Shown here: piece after piece, positions 1 through 10,955 of the stretch
Layout of the letters: each line of letters begins with the position of its first letter
Numbering within the stretch: the stretch's first letter is position 1
From: an uncultured Bacteroidales bacterium
GTDB lineage: Bacteria > Bacteroidota > Bacteroidia > Bacteroidales > F082
Assembly: GCA_946184615.1 (NCBI GenBank)
Contig: CAMHFN010000008.1
Span: forward strand, 23,148-87,147
Length of the DNA stretch: 64,000 nucleotides
Direction of reading: 5' to 3'
Made by a program: the position numbers and the translations under genes
The notes under the pieces: model-generated
The model's database searches: none
Seen by the model: the letters and a program-made list of their open reading frames with translations, nothing else
Told to the model about the DNA's origin: nothing

Positions 1-1428
1 GTACGTCAGAAAGAATTGGTAAAACTATTAACCGACGGCCTTCAACCAGATTTGGGTGAATGTTTGGTTTATGGTCTAGGCGAAATATTGAGTAAACCTA
101 ATAATGAACAATTTCAGACAATACTATTATGGGCCAGAGCTTATATTGGTACACAGTTAATGAGATTGGATCCGATGTTGGCCGGATTCCAGAAAAAAAC
201 ATTTACAGATAAGATATATATATTGGATACGGATTTTGTTCTCAATTGCTTGGTTGAATATGGCACATATAGCGATATATACTCTATTCTTCTAAAAGAG
301 CTGTTAAATAATGGGTGTAAGGTGTACATACCAAGAAGTGTTGTCGAAGAGGTTGTTGTACATGCCAGTTTCGCTAGAAGAAACTACAACTATTTTAGAA
401 ACTCCTTTACTTCAATAGATGAGGTTTTAGTTTATGAAGAATTGTCCAATGTTTTTGTTATAGACTATTATATCAAGAATCTACGAAATGATCAGGATTA
501 TTCAATAGAGTCATTTTTGAATTATATGCAGAATGTATACGAACCTGAGGATTCGTATGATTTTATGATTGAGGTGATGGAAACAAGATTGCCAAAAGGC
601 ATTATAATAGGAGATGATGAGTTTGTCTGCAACGTGGATATCAATGAATCAGATTGTGATGCCTTGACTCAATTGGTTTATATCGAGACGTTAAAAACGC
701 CTAAAGCAGCTTATAGAACGGATGAGGAAAATTGGCGTATTGCAAAAACAGATGCTGAACTATACTTGATGGCAAAAGACCTTAATAAGAGTATACCAGA
801 AACAAACAAAAAGATACTATCTGGGAATGCATATCTTGTAACAAATTCAAGTCGTGCATTGCGATGTGCTAAGGAACTTCAACTTTATAGTTCGGTTGTG
901 TCAAGGCCAAAAGTTCTTGTCGCTTTATTGTCTGAAATTGGGTTGTTTGACTCTTCGAACAAGGCAATAATAAATCTTTTAGGGAATCCTTTTTTGGCAG
1001 AGGCTGTAAATCAAAATTGGAGTGGAATCAAGTCATTGATTGATGCTGGCGTAGATCTGAGAGGAAAAGAACTTCCTAGACTGAAAAGGGAACTGAAGAA
1101 AGAAATACACAGTCTAATGACCCAAGAAGATGTGTTCGCTGATAAGTGCGATTATGATAATTCAAATAAGGTTAATAAAATGGCGGATTCTGGTTCCGAG
1201 AAAGAATTGGATGAATTTGTAAAATTTGCTAGAGAAATACAAATCAAAGGATACAAATTAATTCCTGCTGCAGAAAAAATGATTAAGCGTTTTGAGGATA
1301 TAAAAACCAAGCAGGAGGAACAAGAACATCGGAATGACCAAATAGAAAAAGAACTTCAAAAAGTTGGAAAGAAAAAACAAAATTACATAAGAAGAGTAAC
1401 TGAAGCAGGTGCAAATAAAAAAAAGTAA
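1..1428 (+). CDS. PIN-like domain protein, 5'-truncated by the window edge
   Basis: Frame open from base 1; YILDTDFVLNCL...YIPRSVVEEV resembles a PIN-like nuclease core; coiled-coil C-terminus. Confidence 0.5.
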   Translation, partial: VRQKELVKLLTDGLQPDLGECLVYGLGEILSKPNNEQFQTILLWARAYIGTQLMRLDPMLAGFQKKTFTDKIYILDTDFVLNCLVEYGTYSDIYSILLKELLNNGCKVYIPRSVVEEVVVHASFARRNYNYFRNSFTSIDEVLVYEELSNVFVIDYYIKNLRNDQDYSIESFLNYMQNVYEPEDSYDFMIEVMETRLPKGIIIGDDEFVCNVDINESDCDALTQLVYIETLKTPKAAYRTDEENWRIAKTDAELYLMAKDLNKSIPETNKKILSGNAYLVTNSSRALRCAKELQLYSSVVSRPKVLVALLSEIGLFDSSNKAIINLLGNPFLAEAVNQNWSGIKSLIDAGVDLRGKELPRLKRELKKEIHSLMTQEDVFADKCDYDNSNKVNKMADSGSEKELDEFVKFAREIQIKGYKLIPAAEKMIKRFEDIKTKQEEQEHRNDQIEKELQKVGKKKQNYIRRVTEAGANKKK

Positions 1429-1541
1429 AGGGAAACCAAATTTGCCATTGATTTGCCGATCAATCGTCGAAGAATTTTCGAGGTAACATAGAAGGATCAT
1501 TGGACCCTATAAGAAGAGAGACTGACAAAAAATGATAAATT

Positions 1542-2561
1542 ATGGCTAGAAAAAAAACAGAAACATATAATGGCTACAAGCCGCCTTTTACGCTGTCTGC
1601 AAAGGCGGTGGGGATGATTGCGGACATCTCCGCGCAGATGGAATGTTTCGCCATACGGATGGAGCAAGACGATGCGCTGCGGCTGTGCAAGGCCAACCGC
1701 ATCAAGACCATACACAGCTCTTTGGCCATAGAGGGCAACCACCTTCTGGAAAGCGAGGTGGCGGACATCATTGACGGCAAGACTGTCGTTGCTCCCATCC
1801 GCGAGATTCAGGAGGTGAAGAACGCCATCCGAGTGTATGATGCGTTTGAAAAGCTCGACCCGTTCTCGATGGACGACCTGCTGCGTGCCCACAGCATGAT
1901 GATGTCGGCCTTGACCGATGACGCAGGCCATTTCCGCAGAGGTGGAGTGGGTGTGTACTCCGAAAACGGCTTGGTTCACATGGCACCGCCTGCCGAAAGG
2001 GTGTATCCCTTGATGTCCGACCTGTTCGACTGGCTGAAGAATGCCGATGACCACCTGCTGGTACGTAGCTGCGTATTCCACTATGAGTTTGAGTTTATCC
2101 ATCCCTTTATCGACGGCAACGGCAGGATGGGACGCCTGTGGCAGTCGCTCATCCTCAGCCGCTGGCATCCTGCCTTTGCGCACCTGCCTGTGGAGAATAT
2201 GGTCTATTCCAACCAACAGGCCTATTATGATGCCATCGCCCAAAGTACCAAACAGGGAGAAAGCGGCCCTTTTATTGAGTTTATGCTGGAAGAGATCTTT
2301 AAGTCCGTGCTCCAACATAAAGGTGAGCCTCTGGATGATACTGTAAATGATACTGTAAATGATACTGTAAAAACAACTCCTACCCAAGATGGTATTATTG
2401 ATTTGGTGAGGAAGAATCCTTCGTTCACATACGATGAACTGGCAGCACAACTTGGTGTTGGAAGAGCTACGATTGCACGTAATATTGCCATACTTAAAGA
2501 CAGAGGAGTTTTGGAACGTGTTGGAGAAGATAAAAACGGATATTGGAAACTTAACAAATAG
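1542..2561 (+). CDS. Fic family protein with C-terminal winged HTH
   Basis: HPFIDGNGRMGRLW Fic motif; C-terminal ELAAQLGVGRATIARNIAILKDRGVLERVG wHTH. Confidence 0.93.
   Translation: MARKKTETYNGYKPPFTLSAKAVGMIADISAQMECFAIRMEQDDALRLCKANRIKTIHSSLAIEGNHLLESEVADIIDGKTVVAPIREIQEVKNAIRVYDAFEKLDPFSMDDLLRAHSMMMSALTDDAGHFRRGGVGVYSENGLVHMAPPAERVYPLMSDLFDWLKNADDHLLVRSCVFHYEFEFIHPFIDGNGRMGRLWQSLILSRWHPAFAHLPVENMVYSNQQAYYDAIAQSTKQGESGPFIEFMLEEIFKSVLQHKGEPLDDTVNDTVNDTVKTTPTQDGIIDLVRKNPSFTYDELAAQLGVGRATIARNIAILKDRGVLERVGEDKNGYWKLNK
2335..2373 (+). repeat. 12-bp tandem repeat (GATACTGTAAAT, about 3 copies) in the Fic linker
   Basis: Encodes DTVNDTVNDTVK between the Fic and wHTH regions; boundaries approximate. 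Confidence 0.8.
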
Positions 2562-2566
2562 CCACT

Positions 2567-5500
2567 ATGACCCAACTCCACGAATCTGACATAGAGCAGA
2601 TGCTCATCGAGCAACTGAAAGCCAAAGGCTACCAATACCTCTATGGCCCCGACATTGCGCCTGATGGCGAGACTCCCATGCGTGCTAGCTTTGAGGAGGT
2701 GGTGTTGCGCGACAAGTTGGAAAAGGCGGTGAAACGGCTCAATCCATCATTGCCCTATTCGGTGCAGGACGAGGCGGTGAAAACCGTGTTGCGTATCAGC
2801 TCGCCCGATGTGCTGGCCAACAACGAGGATTTTCATCGCTTGCTGACTGAAGGCGTTCCTGTGTCGGTGTTCAAAGACGGAGTGGAGCGTGGCGAAAGGG
2901 TGTGGCTCGTCGACTTCAACGACCCTTGGAACAACGAATTTACTGTGGTCAACCAGTTCACCATCATCGAGAACGGCCACAATCGCCGCCCCGATGTGCT
3001 GTTGTTTGTGAACGGTCTGCCCTTGGTCATCTTCGAACTGAAAAATGCCGCCGACGAGAATGCCACGCTGCAAAGTGCATATCGGCAGATTGAGACCTAC
3101 AAGCAACAGATTCCATCGCTGTTCACTTATAATGCCCTTGTGGTCATTTCTGATGGATTGGAGGCACGGGCAGGCTCGCTTTCGGCGGGTTTCAGCCGCT
3201 TCACGGCATGGAAGAGTGAGGACGGCGAGAATGTGGCTTCGAATCTGGTGAGCGAGTTGGAAGTGTTGGTCAACGGTATGTTGCAGAAGGACACTCTGCT
3301 GGATTTGGTGCAGTCGTTCACTGTGTTTGAGAAACAGAAACAAGAAGACTTAAAGACGGGTCTCACCACCATCAAAACGGTGAAGAAGATTGCCGCCTAT
3401 CACCAATACTATGCCGTCAACAAGGCGGTGGAATCGACTTTACGAGCCACGGGCATCAATGCTACTAGTTTGTTCGCCGAATCACCTGCCAATTATGGCT
3501 TCAAGACGGTGAAAGAGCAACGGCCTGGCGACCATCGTGCTGGTGTGGTGTGGCACACGCAGGGTAGTGGCAAGTCATTGACCATGGTGTTCTATACGGG
3601 CAAAATCGTGCAGCGGCTCAACAACCCGACCATTGTGGTCATCACCGACCGCAACGATTTGGATGACCAGCTTTTCGATACCTTTACGGGCGCAAAGCAA
3701 CTCTTGAGGCAGACACCTGTCCAAGCCGAAAGTCGTGAGCACTTGAAGAAGCTTTTGTCGGTGCAGTCAGGCGGTGTTATCTTCACAACCATTCAGAAGT
3801 TTCAACCCGAGTCGGGCAATGTTTACGACACACTTACCGACCGCAGCAATGTCATCGTGATGGCTGACGAGGCACACCGCACGCAATACGGCTTCAAGGC
3901 CAAGACGGTGGACGTGCGCAACGAGGCAGATGAAGTGATTGGCTCGGAAATCAAATACGGTTTTGCCAAGTATTTACGTGATGCGCTGCCTAATGCCACC
4001 TATCTTGGTTTCACAGGAACACCCATTGAGAAAGAGGACAAGAACACGCCAGCGGTGTTCGGCAATTACATTGACGTTTACGACATTGCACAGGCGGTGG
4101 AGGATGGTGCCACGGTGCGCATCTACTATGAAAGCCGTCTCGCCAAAGTGGAACTCAGCGATGAAGGCCGCCAGTTGGTGGAAGACCTCGACAAGGAGTT
4201 GGAAACCGAGGATATGAACGATGTCCAAAAGGCCAAGGCGAAGTGGACACAGCTGGAAGCACTGATTGGCAGTCCCAACCGTTTGAAAAACATTGCCAAG
4301 GATATTGTCACGCATTTCGAGGAGCGACAGAAAGTGTTTGAAGGCAAGGCGATGGTAGTGGCGATGAGCCGCCGTATCGCCGCCGAGTTGTACGATGAAA
4401 TTATCAAATTGCGTCCCGAGTGGCATTCCGATGACCTGGCCAAAGGTGCCGTAAAGGTGGTGATGACCTCTTCGGCATCCGATGGTGCAAAGATAGCCAA
4501 GCACCATACCACCAAGGAGCAACGCCGTGCGTTGGCCGAGCGTATGAAAGATCCCGACGATGAGCTGAAGCTCGTCATTGTGCGCGATATGTGGCTCACC
4601 GGTTTCGATGTGCCATGCCTGCACACGCTTTACATCGACAAGCCCATGCAGGGTCACAACCTGATGCAGGCTATCGCCCGCGTGAACCGTGTTTATAAAG
4701 ACAAGCCTGGCGGTTTGGTGGTCGATTATTTGGGCATCGCGGCAGACTTGAAAAAGGCCTTGTCGTTCTATTCCGACTCGGGTGGTAAAGGCGACCCGAC
4801 ACAACAACAGGAACAGGCCGTGGCCTTGATGCAGGAGAAGCTGGAAGTGGTGGAGCAGATGTTCTATGGCTTTGACTACAAGCAATACTTCACTGCCGAC
4901 ACCGCTGGGAAGCTCTCGTGGATTCTAAAAGCCGAAGATTTCATTTTAAGTTTGGACGATGGCAAGAAGCGTTTTGTCAACGAAGTGACAGCCTTGGGCA
5001 AAGCCTTCGCTTTGGCCATCCCGCAGGATGCCGCCATGGATGTGAAGGATGAGGTGGCATTCTTCCAAGCTGTGAAAGCCCGTCTTTGCAAGTTTGACCA
5101 GACTAACTCTGGTAAAACAGATGAGGAGATAGAAACCACTATACGCCAAGTCATTGATAAGGCATTGATTTCAGAAAAAGTCATCGATTTATTTGATGCG
5201 GCAGGTATCAAGAAACCCGATATTTCCATTCTTTCAGAAGAGTTCCTGATGGAATTGAAAGGCATGGAGCATAAGAACATCGCCTTGGAGGTGTTACGAA
5301 AGCTGTTGGAAGGTGAAATCAAGGCACGTTCCAAGTTCAATGTGGTGGAAGGGCGCACGTTGATGGAGATGCTTGACGGCTCCATCACGCGTTATCACAA
5401 CAAAATCATCACTGCCGCCGAAGTTATCGATGAGCTGATCAAACTCAGCAAAACCATTGTGGAGAAAGACAAAGAGGCTGATGACATGGGCTTGACCACC

Positions 5501-5782
5501 TACGAATATGCATTCTATTCTGCCGTTGCCGACAACGAAAGCGCGAAAGAGCTGATGGGGAAGGACAAACTCCGTGAATTGGCGGTGGTATTGACCGAAA
5601 CCATCCGCAAGAATTCATCCATTGACTGGACCATCAAGGAGAATGTTCGGGCAAAGATGAAAGTGGCTGTAAAACGGCTGTTGCGCAAATACGGTTATCC
5701 ACCCGATATGCAACAATTAGCTACTGAGACAGTTTTGAAACAAGCCGAGAAAATTGCAGAAGAGATTCTTGCTTCTTTTTAA
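2567..5782 (+). CDS. hsdR: Type I restriction enzyme R subunit (HsdR)
   Basis: HTQGSGKSLTM Walker A, ADEAHRTQYG DEAH box, FTGTPIEKEDKNT, N-terminal nuclease domain PDVLLFVNGLPLVIFELKN. Confidence 0.95.
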   Translation: MTQLHESDIEQMLIEQLKAKGYQYLYGPDIAPDGETPMRASFEEVVLRDKLEKAVKRLNPSLPYSVQDEAVKTVLRISSPDVLANNEDFHRLLTEGVPVSVFKDGVERGERVWLVDFNDPWNNEFTVVNQFTIIENGHNRRPDVLLFVNGLPLVIFELKNAADENATLQSAYRQIETYKQQIPSLFTYNALVVISDGLEARAGSLSAGFSRFTAWKSEDGENVASNLVSELEVLVNGMLQKDTLLDLVQSFTVFEKQKQEDLKTGLTTIKTVKKIAAYHQYYAVNKAVESTLRATGINATSLFAESPANYGFKTVKEQRPGDHRAGVVWHTQGSGKSLTMVFYTGKIVQRLNNPTIVVITDRNDLDDQLFDTFTGAKQLLRQTPVQAESREHLKKLLSVQSGGVIFTTIQKFQPESGNVYDTLTDRSNVIVMADEAHRTQYGFKAKTVDVRNEADEVIGSEIKYGFAKYLRDALPNATYLGFTGTPIEKEDKNTPAVFGNYIDVYDIAQAVEDGATVRIYYESRLAKVELSDEGRQLVEDLDKELETEDMNDVQKAKAKWTQLEALIGSPNRLKNIAKDIVTHFEERQKVFEGKAMVVAMSRRIAAELYDEIIKLRPEWHSDDLAKGAVKVVMTSSASDGAKIAKHHTTKEQRRALAERMKDPDDELKLVIVRDMWLTGFDVPCLHTLYIDKPMQGHNLMQAIARVNRVYKDKPGGLVVDYLGIAADLKKALSFYSDSGGKGDPTQQQEQAVALMQEKLEVVEQMFYGFDYKQYFTADTAGKLSWILKAEDFILSLDDGKKRFVNEVTALGKAFALAIPQDAAMDVKDEVAFFQAVKARLCKFDQTNSGKTDEEIETTIRQVIDKALISEKVIDLFDAAGIKKPDISILSEEFLMELKGMEHKNIALEVLRKLLEGEIKARSKFNVVEGRTLMEMLDGSITRYHNKIITAAEVIDELIKLSKTIVEKDKEADDMGLTTYEYAFYSAVADNESAKELMGKDKLRELAVVLTETIRKNSSIDWTIKENVRAKMKVAVKRLLRKYGYPPDMQQLATETVLKQAEKIAEEILASF

Positions 5783-7872
5783 TTGCTCCTTGAGATCATC
5801 ACCAAACTCACCTCCACATCATCGTTCTCTGAGATCAGCTCGATCCAGGTGTTGTTCTCGCTAAACCATTTATATTGGCCGCCGATGCGGAAGATGTAGG
5901 TCTTCTCTTCTTCATTCTCGGAGATGGCCAGCACGAAACCGCCGTTCTTGCCAGCGTCACTGCCGAACGAGACGATCATCGGGAAGCTCTTGCCAGGAGT
6001 GATGTTACGGGCTTTGATGACGACGTAGTTGGAACGACGTGAGGCCACATCAACAGGATTGAAGGTGAAACGACGTGGTGTGTTGGCCGTCATGGTGAAG
6101 GCTTCGGAGTTTAGCTCGTACAACTTGTTTTCTTCAATGAGTCGGTTGATGCGGTCGATCATCTCAACAGGGTAGGGTTCGCCTAAACCAAGGTCGACGG
6201 CTTTGGTGTAGTTCTCCACTGCCTTGTCGAGGGCTTTAGCGTTGTATTGTTTGTCGCCTTCTTTGATGAAGGTGTTATATTGGGTGCGCAGTGCGGCCAT
6301 CTTTTGGGTGTTGAGACGCTCTGCCTCAACCAATTTGGCGGAAGCTTCTGCATCACCGGGCTTGGCCACCAAGGCGAGGTTGTATTGAGAAACGGCATCG
6401 CTGTAGTTCTCGTCGTTCATGAAACGGCTTGCGGCGGCCATGGCTTCGTCGTAACGTTGCTGGGCTTCAGCGGCGATTCGGGCAAAGATACCGTCAATTT
6501 CTGCGATTTTTGCTGTAGCTGTAGCGTTCTCTGCGTCAATGGTGAACACCTCTTGGTATTTGGTCTTTGCTTCCACGAGTTTCTCTTCGGCGAAGAGTCC
6601 GTCGGCGATGCCAAGCATCTCTTGGATTCTTGCTTGGCGTTCCGCTTCAGCGGCGGCGGCAGCTTCAGCGGCCAAGCGAGCAGCCTCGGCTTCAGCGGCT
6701 AGTCTTGCGGCTTCTTCTTCAGCGGCGATACGTGCGGCTTCAGCTTCTGCTGCCAGTCTTGCGGCTTCCTCTTCGGCGGCGATACGGGCGGCCTCCTCGG
6801 CGGCTAACCTTGCGGCTTCTTCTTCGGCGGCGATACGAGCTGCTTCTGCTTCTGCTGCGAGTCTTGCTGCTTCTGCTTCTGCTGCTAAACGAGCAGCCTC
6901 GGCTTCAGCTGCCAGTCGTGCTGCTTCTTCTTCAGCAGCGATACGGGCGGCCTCCTCGGCATCTTGTTGGGCGATGAGGGGGTCAAGGCGTGAAATCATT
7001 TCGGTGGCGTATGCATCGCCAGCAATGACACTTAGTGCACTTTGATAGTGCGACTTGGCATCTTTGTAGGCCTTGTTTTCATAAAGACGGTCAGCTTCGG
7101 CAATGTAAGCGTTGTAACGGTCGTTGGTGGCTTTGGAGCCTTGCAGTTCTTGAAGTCTTGCCATCACTTGACCATCGTTGGGGAAGATTTCCAGTGCTTG
7201 GTTCAATTTTTGGATGGCTCCATCGTAGTTTTTGCGAAGGGCAAGGTTGTTGGCTTCATCCACCAGGGTGTTGAAGCGTGTCACCTTTTCGTTATAGACC
7301 GATTGGAGGCGTTTGGCTTCGGCGATACGCTCTTTGGGCAGGTTGTCACTAGGGAAGATGTCCTTGGCGATTTCAAACTGCATGATGGCGGCATCGAAGT
7401 TCTCTTCCTCCAACAACGTGTTGCCTTGAGCGATAGCGGTATCGTAAGCCTCCTGTTTGTCATGACGTTCTTGAAGGATGGCCCGGATGGCATCGGCTTG
7501 AGCGCTCACGTATTTGTCGCCAGGGAAGATGGCAAGTGCTTGTTCGTATTGGGCAAGGGCTTCTTCGTATTTGTTCTGGGCATTGAGGGCATCACCAGCA
7601 TCGAGGTGTGCATAGAAAACCTCTTGGCGCTCGCTGTCTTGTTGGATCTTCACCAAGGTCTCGTCAAGTTTCTTCTTGGCCTCAGCGTCTTTGGGTTTTT
7701 GTTTCAGCGCCATCTCGTAATAGGTCTTGGCACTGATATAGTCCTTGGCGGCGAATTTGGTATTTCCACTACGCATCAACGATTCATAGCTCTCAGCGTT
7801 CTGTGCTTGGACTCCCGTCGAGCAGAGCACCGCCGCTCCAAACAATAATCCAAATATAATGTGTCGTTTCAT
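5779..7872 (-). CDS. TPR-repeat protein with Ala/Glu-rich repeat region
   Basis: Signal peptide MKRHIIFGLLFGAAVLCSTGVQAQ; multiple TPR motifs; 3' end overlaps hsdR by 4 bp (convergent). Confidence 0.85.
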   Translation of the reverse strand: MKRHIIFGLLFGAAVLCSTGVQAQNAESYESLMRSGNTKFAAKDYISAKTYYEMALKQKPKDAEAKKKLDETLVKIQQDSERQEVFYAHLDAGDALNAQNKYEEALAQYEQALAIFPGDKYVSAQADAIRAILQERHDKQEAYDTAIAQGNTLLEEENFDAAIMQFEIAKDIFPSDNLPKERIAEAKRLQSVYNEKVTRFNTLVDEANNLALRKNYDGAIQKLNQALEIFPNDGQVMARLQELQGSKATNDRYNAYIAEADRLYENKAYKDAKSHYQSALSVIAGDAYATEMISRLDPLIAQQDAEEAARIAAEEEAARLAAEAEAARLAAEAEAARLAAEAEAARIAAEEEAARLAAEEAARIAAEEEAARLAAEAEAARIAAEEEAARLAAEAEAARLAAEAAAAAEAERQARIQEMLGIADGLFAEEKLVEAKTKYQEVFTIDAENATATAKIAEIDGIFARIAAEAQQRYDEAMAAASRFMNDENYSDAVSQYNLALVAKPGDAEASAKLVEAERLNTQKMAALRTQYNTFIKEGDKQYNAKALDKAVENYTKAVDLGLGEPYPVEMIDRINRLIEENKLYELNSEAFTMTANTPRRFTFNPVDVASRRSNYVVIKARNITPGKSFPMIVSFGSDAGKNGGFVLAISENEEEKTYIFRIGGQYKWFSENNTWIELISENDDVEVSLVMISRSN
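6660..6965 (-). repeat. Coding tandem repeat: 9-aa units AAR(L/I)AAE(A/E)E, about 11 copies
   Basis: Read from the translation of 5779..7872; one unit is 8 aa. Confidence 0.85.
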
Positions 7873-7897
7873 ATTCTTGTTTCTTACTTCTGTCTTC

Positions 7898-8548
7898 TTA
7901 ACTTATTAATCCATCTTTTATTGTAATGGTTCTGTCCGACATAGCGGCCAATTCTGGGTTGTGTGTCACAATAACGAAAGTCTGTCCCAACTCGTCCCTC
8001 AGTTTAAAAAAGAGATGATGCAGTTCCTTTGCCGAGGTGGAATCGAGGTTGCCTGAGGGCTCGTCAGCCAATACCACGGCGGGTTTGTTGATCAAGGCAC
8101 GGGCTACAGCGATGCGTTGCTGCTCGCCACCTGAGAGTTGCGAAGGCTTATGGTCTTTTCGTTCTGTAAGATTAAGGTAATCAAGTAGTTGCATAGCATG
8201 TTCTGTGGCTTTTTCTTTGGAGGTCCCTCCGATATAGGCGGGGATACAGATGTTCTCCAAGGCGGTAAACTCAGGCAGCAGGTGATGGAACTGAAACACA
8301 AATCCGATTTTTTTGTTTCTGAATTCGGCCAACGCCCTGTCGTTAAGTTGGTTGACTTCTTTGTCGTCGATAAGCAACGAACCTTTGTTCGCGCGATCCA
8401 GGGTGCCCAAGATGTGGAGTAGGGTGGATTTGCCCGCCCCGGAAGCTCCCACAATGCTCACAATCTCTTTTTTCTCGATATGGAGGTCGATGCCTTTCAA
8501 CACTTCAAGACTGCCGAACGATTTGTGTATGCCTGTTGCTCTGATCAT
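7898..8548 (-). CDS. LolD-like ABC transporter ATP-binding protein
   Basis: [12 protein letters not shown] Walker [16 protein letters not shown] signature, ADEPSGNLD; start set at [11 protein letters not shown]. Confidence 0.93.
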   Translation of the reverse strand: MIRATGIHKSFGSLEVLKGIDLHIEKKEIVSIVGASGAGKSTLLHILGTLDRANKGSLLIDDKEVNQLNDRALAEFRNKKIGFVFQFHHLLPEFTALENICIPAYIGGTSKEKATEHAMQLLDYLNLTERKDHKPSQLSGGEQQRIAVARALINKPAVVLADEPSGNLDSTSAKELHHLFFKLRDELGQTFVIVTHNPELAAMSDRTITIKDGLIS

Positions 8549-8579
8549 GCTTTGCGATTTGGGCGCAAAGATACGCAAA

Positions 8580-9500
8580 TTATTTCTCTTTCTCCACGTT
8601 AAGCATAACAATTGCAAAAAGCATCACAAAAATTGCAGTCCACTGTACCGGGGAATACACTGTTTTGTTGACGAAGTAGTCCAAGACAACGGCCGTGATC
8701 GGGTACATCAGCTCCAGGAAGGTTGAGAGCGAAGCTTTTACATGTCGCAGACCGTAATAATAAAGGAAGATGGCACCTGAGCCAGTGGTTAAACCAATGA
8801 GTGCGATGAAGAGCCAGTTGCGCGGTGTGATTTGTGAGAAATCTCCGATATGGCCAGTGAACAACACGATGAAAAGCATGATCAAGGTGGTGAAACCATA
8901 GCGGAAAAAGGTGGAGCTGACGAAGGAATAGTTGCCCAGGATTTTCTTTGAGAACACGGTTGAACTGCCGAAGGAAAACGCTGCAAGAAGCGAAAGAAAG
9001 GCCGCATAAAGGGTGGTGATGCCCTCGGTGGTGAAGTCAGGTAGTGCCCAACCAAACGTCATGAAATATCCGGCAATAAGTGCGATGGAAGCCCATAACA
9101 AGAAATGCCTTTTGATACGTTCTTTCAAGATGATACGGGCCAAGATGACGGCGAAGACAGGCTGTAGTTTTTGCAGGAGCACAATGACAGAAAGACTGTT
9201 GAAGTGCATGAGGAACAGCGATTTCACGATGGCCAAGGTGCCTAATGCGCCACCGAATAGGGCGATCAGGGTGAAATAGAGCAGGTCGGACTTCGACATG
9301 GTCTTCAGATGGCGGTATTCCCTGAAAAAGAATACGTTCATCAACAGGAATGGGAAGAGGTGGATGACGAAGACCACAAAAGCCGTATTGAGATTGTAAA
9401 GCTGTGGGGTGAGCAAAATGCCGTCCACACCCCAGAGCATGGCGGAAAGGGCCACGGCCAAAGCCCCGATTAATTTAGTGTTCTGTTGTTGATCTTTCAT
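8580..9500 (-). CDS. EamA/DMT-family transporter
   Basis: About 10 hydrophobic TM segments; start [12 protein letters not shown] overlaps the pnuC stop by 4 bp. Confidence 0.85.
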   Translation of the reverse strand: MKDQQQNTKLIGALAVALSAMLWGVDGILLTPQLYNLNTAFVVFVIHLFPFLLMNVFFFREYRHLKTMSKSDLLYFTLIALFGGALGTLAIVKSLFLMHFNSLSVIVLLQKLQPVFAVILARIILKERIKRHFLLWASIALIAGYFMTFGWALPDFTTEGITTLYAAFLSLLAAFSFGSSTVFSKKILGNYSFVSSTFFRYGFTTLIMLFIVLFTGHIGDFSQITPRNWLFIALIGLTTGSGAIFLYYYGLRHVKASLSTFLELMYPITAVVLDYFVNKTVYSPVQWTAIFVMLFAIVMLNVEKEK

Positions 9501-10210
9501 CTTTGTAGCTTGTCGTTCGCGATGGCTTCCTTTTCCCAACGCACACACATGATGAGAGAATTCACTAAATAGACGATATACATCATTGTGATTGGGAAAT
9601 TGCCTGCCTTGATATACATGAAAATGCTGATGCAGTTGATGGCAATCCAAATCCACCATTGTTCGCTGAACATCTTGACCATCAGGATCATGGCAATGAC
9701 TTGCATGACCGCCTTGGCTGCATCGGCGAATGGTGCCAAATCGTTGGTGAATCGCTTCATGATCAAACCAACGGCGACCGTGCCAATCAGGATAGCCATG
9801 AGGCTGACCATACGGACCTTGTTCGACGCATGTCGTTTTATGACCTCATGGGTCTCTTTGTTCATGTTTTTCGCCCAAGTGAAGAACCCGACAAACTGCA
9901 TGATGAAGTTGTAAATCGTCACCCCCATGTCAGCGTAGAGCCTGGATATCAGTGTGATGTAAATCATTAAGCTACAGTGGATAAATCCAAAGAGATAGTT
10001 GGAGAGTTTGCCTTTGCCTCCCAACACCACGTTGATGATCCCGCAAGCCGAAGCCACGATATGTATCCAATAAAAACGGTCGTCACTCTTGTCGTACTTG
10101 AATAGGATGGACATGATGGTGATGATGGCACAGACGGATACCAGCCAGATGACATCAAACGGTTTCCAACCTGAGAGTTCTTCTTTTACAAGGGCTTTGA
10201 TTTTTTGCAT
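9497..10210 (-). CDS. pnuC: PnuC-like nicotinamide mononucleotide transporter
   Basis: Multi-TM; WIWIAINCISIFMYIKAGNFPITMMYIVYLVNS typical PnuC region. Confidence 0.82.
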   Translation of the reverse strand: MQKIKALVKEELSGWKPFDVIWLVSVCAIITIMSILFKYDKSDDRFYWIHIVASACGIINVVLGGKGKLSNYLFGFIHCSLMIYITLISRLYADMGVTIYNFIMQFVGFFTWAKNMNKETHEVIKRHASNKVRMVSLMAILIGTVAVGLIMKRFTNDLAPFADAAKAVMQVIAMILMVKMFSEQWWIWIAINCISIFMYIKAGNFPITMMYIVYLVNSLIMCVRWEKEAIANDKLQR

Positions 10211-10250
10211 TTTCCTTGTCTTTTAGACTGCAAAAGTAGGAAATATTCTG

Positions 10251-10258
10251 TATCTTTG
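10251..10258 (+). promoter_or_regulatory. Bacteroidetes -7 box TATCTTTG upstream of nth
   Basis: TATCTTTGCA ends 2 nt before the first ATG. Confidence 0.6.
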
Positions 10259-10261
10259 CAC

Positions 10262-10921
10262 ATGGCAATGAAAAACACAAAGATTCAACAGAAATACGAT
10301 GCTTTTGTGGATTATTTCCAGGAGCACATGCCTTTGGCGGCGTCGGAATTGAAGTATCATAACCCTTACGAGTTGCTCGTTGCGGTGATTCTGTCGGCAC
10401 AATGTACTGACAAACGGGTGAACATGACCACTCCGGCTTTGTTTGAGCGATTCCCCAATCCGGAAACCATGGCGGCTTCCACTGTTGAGGAGATCTATAC
10501 CTATATCAAGTCGATTTCGTATCCGAACAACAAATCGAAAAACCTCCTAGGCATGGCTCAAAGTTTGGTGAGCGACTTTGGTGGTGTTGTACCCGACAAT
10601 AGGGAAGACCTTCAACGTTTGCCAGGGGTGGGGCGTAAGACCGCCAACGTGATGATGGCAGTGGCCTTTCAGCAGCCCGCCATGCCGGTTGATACACACG
10701 TGTTTCGCGTGTCTAACCGTATCGGGCTGACCAAAAACTCCAAGAATGTCACCGAAACGGAACGAACACTGGTGAAACATTTCCCTCAAGAGGTGCTTTC
10801 CAATGCGCATCATTGGCTTATCCTTCATGGACGTTATGTGTGCCATGCTAGGAAACCGCTTTGTGAAAAATGTGGAATTACAGCTATTTGTGATTATTAT
10901 AAAAAAGAATTTGGAAAATAA
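10262..10921 (+). CDS. nth: Endonuclease III
   Basis: LPGVGRKTANVMMAVAF HhH, VDTHVFRVSNR, C-terminal 4-Cys FeS cluster CHARKPLCEKCGITAICDYY. Confidence 0.96.
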   Translation: MAMKNTKIQQKYDAFVDYFQEHMPLAASELKYHNPYELLVAVILSAQCTDKRVNMTTPALFERFPNPETMAASTVEEIYTYIKSISYPNNKSKNLLGMAQSLVSDFGGVVPDNREDLQRLPGVGRKTANVMMAVAFQQPAMPVDTHVFRVSNRIGLTKNSKNVTETERTLVKHFPQEVLSNAHHWLILHGRYVCHARKPLCEKCGITAICDYYKKEFGK

Positions 10922-10955
10922 TTCAACATTTTGAACAATTCCTAGATAGTTTTGT

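Noticed and set aside
1497-2450. 317-aa minus-strand ORF
   Set aside because: Antisense to the Fic gene; composition reflects the opposite strand and shows no domain.
2567-5782. Orphan hsdR
   Set aside because: hsdM/hsdS may lie upstream of the window, so no claim of orphan status can be made.
7042-7848. 268-aa plus-strand ORF
   Set aside because: Antisense shadow of the TPR gene.
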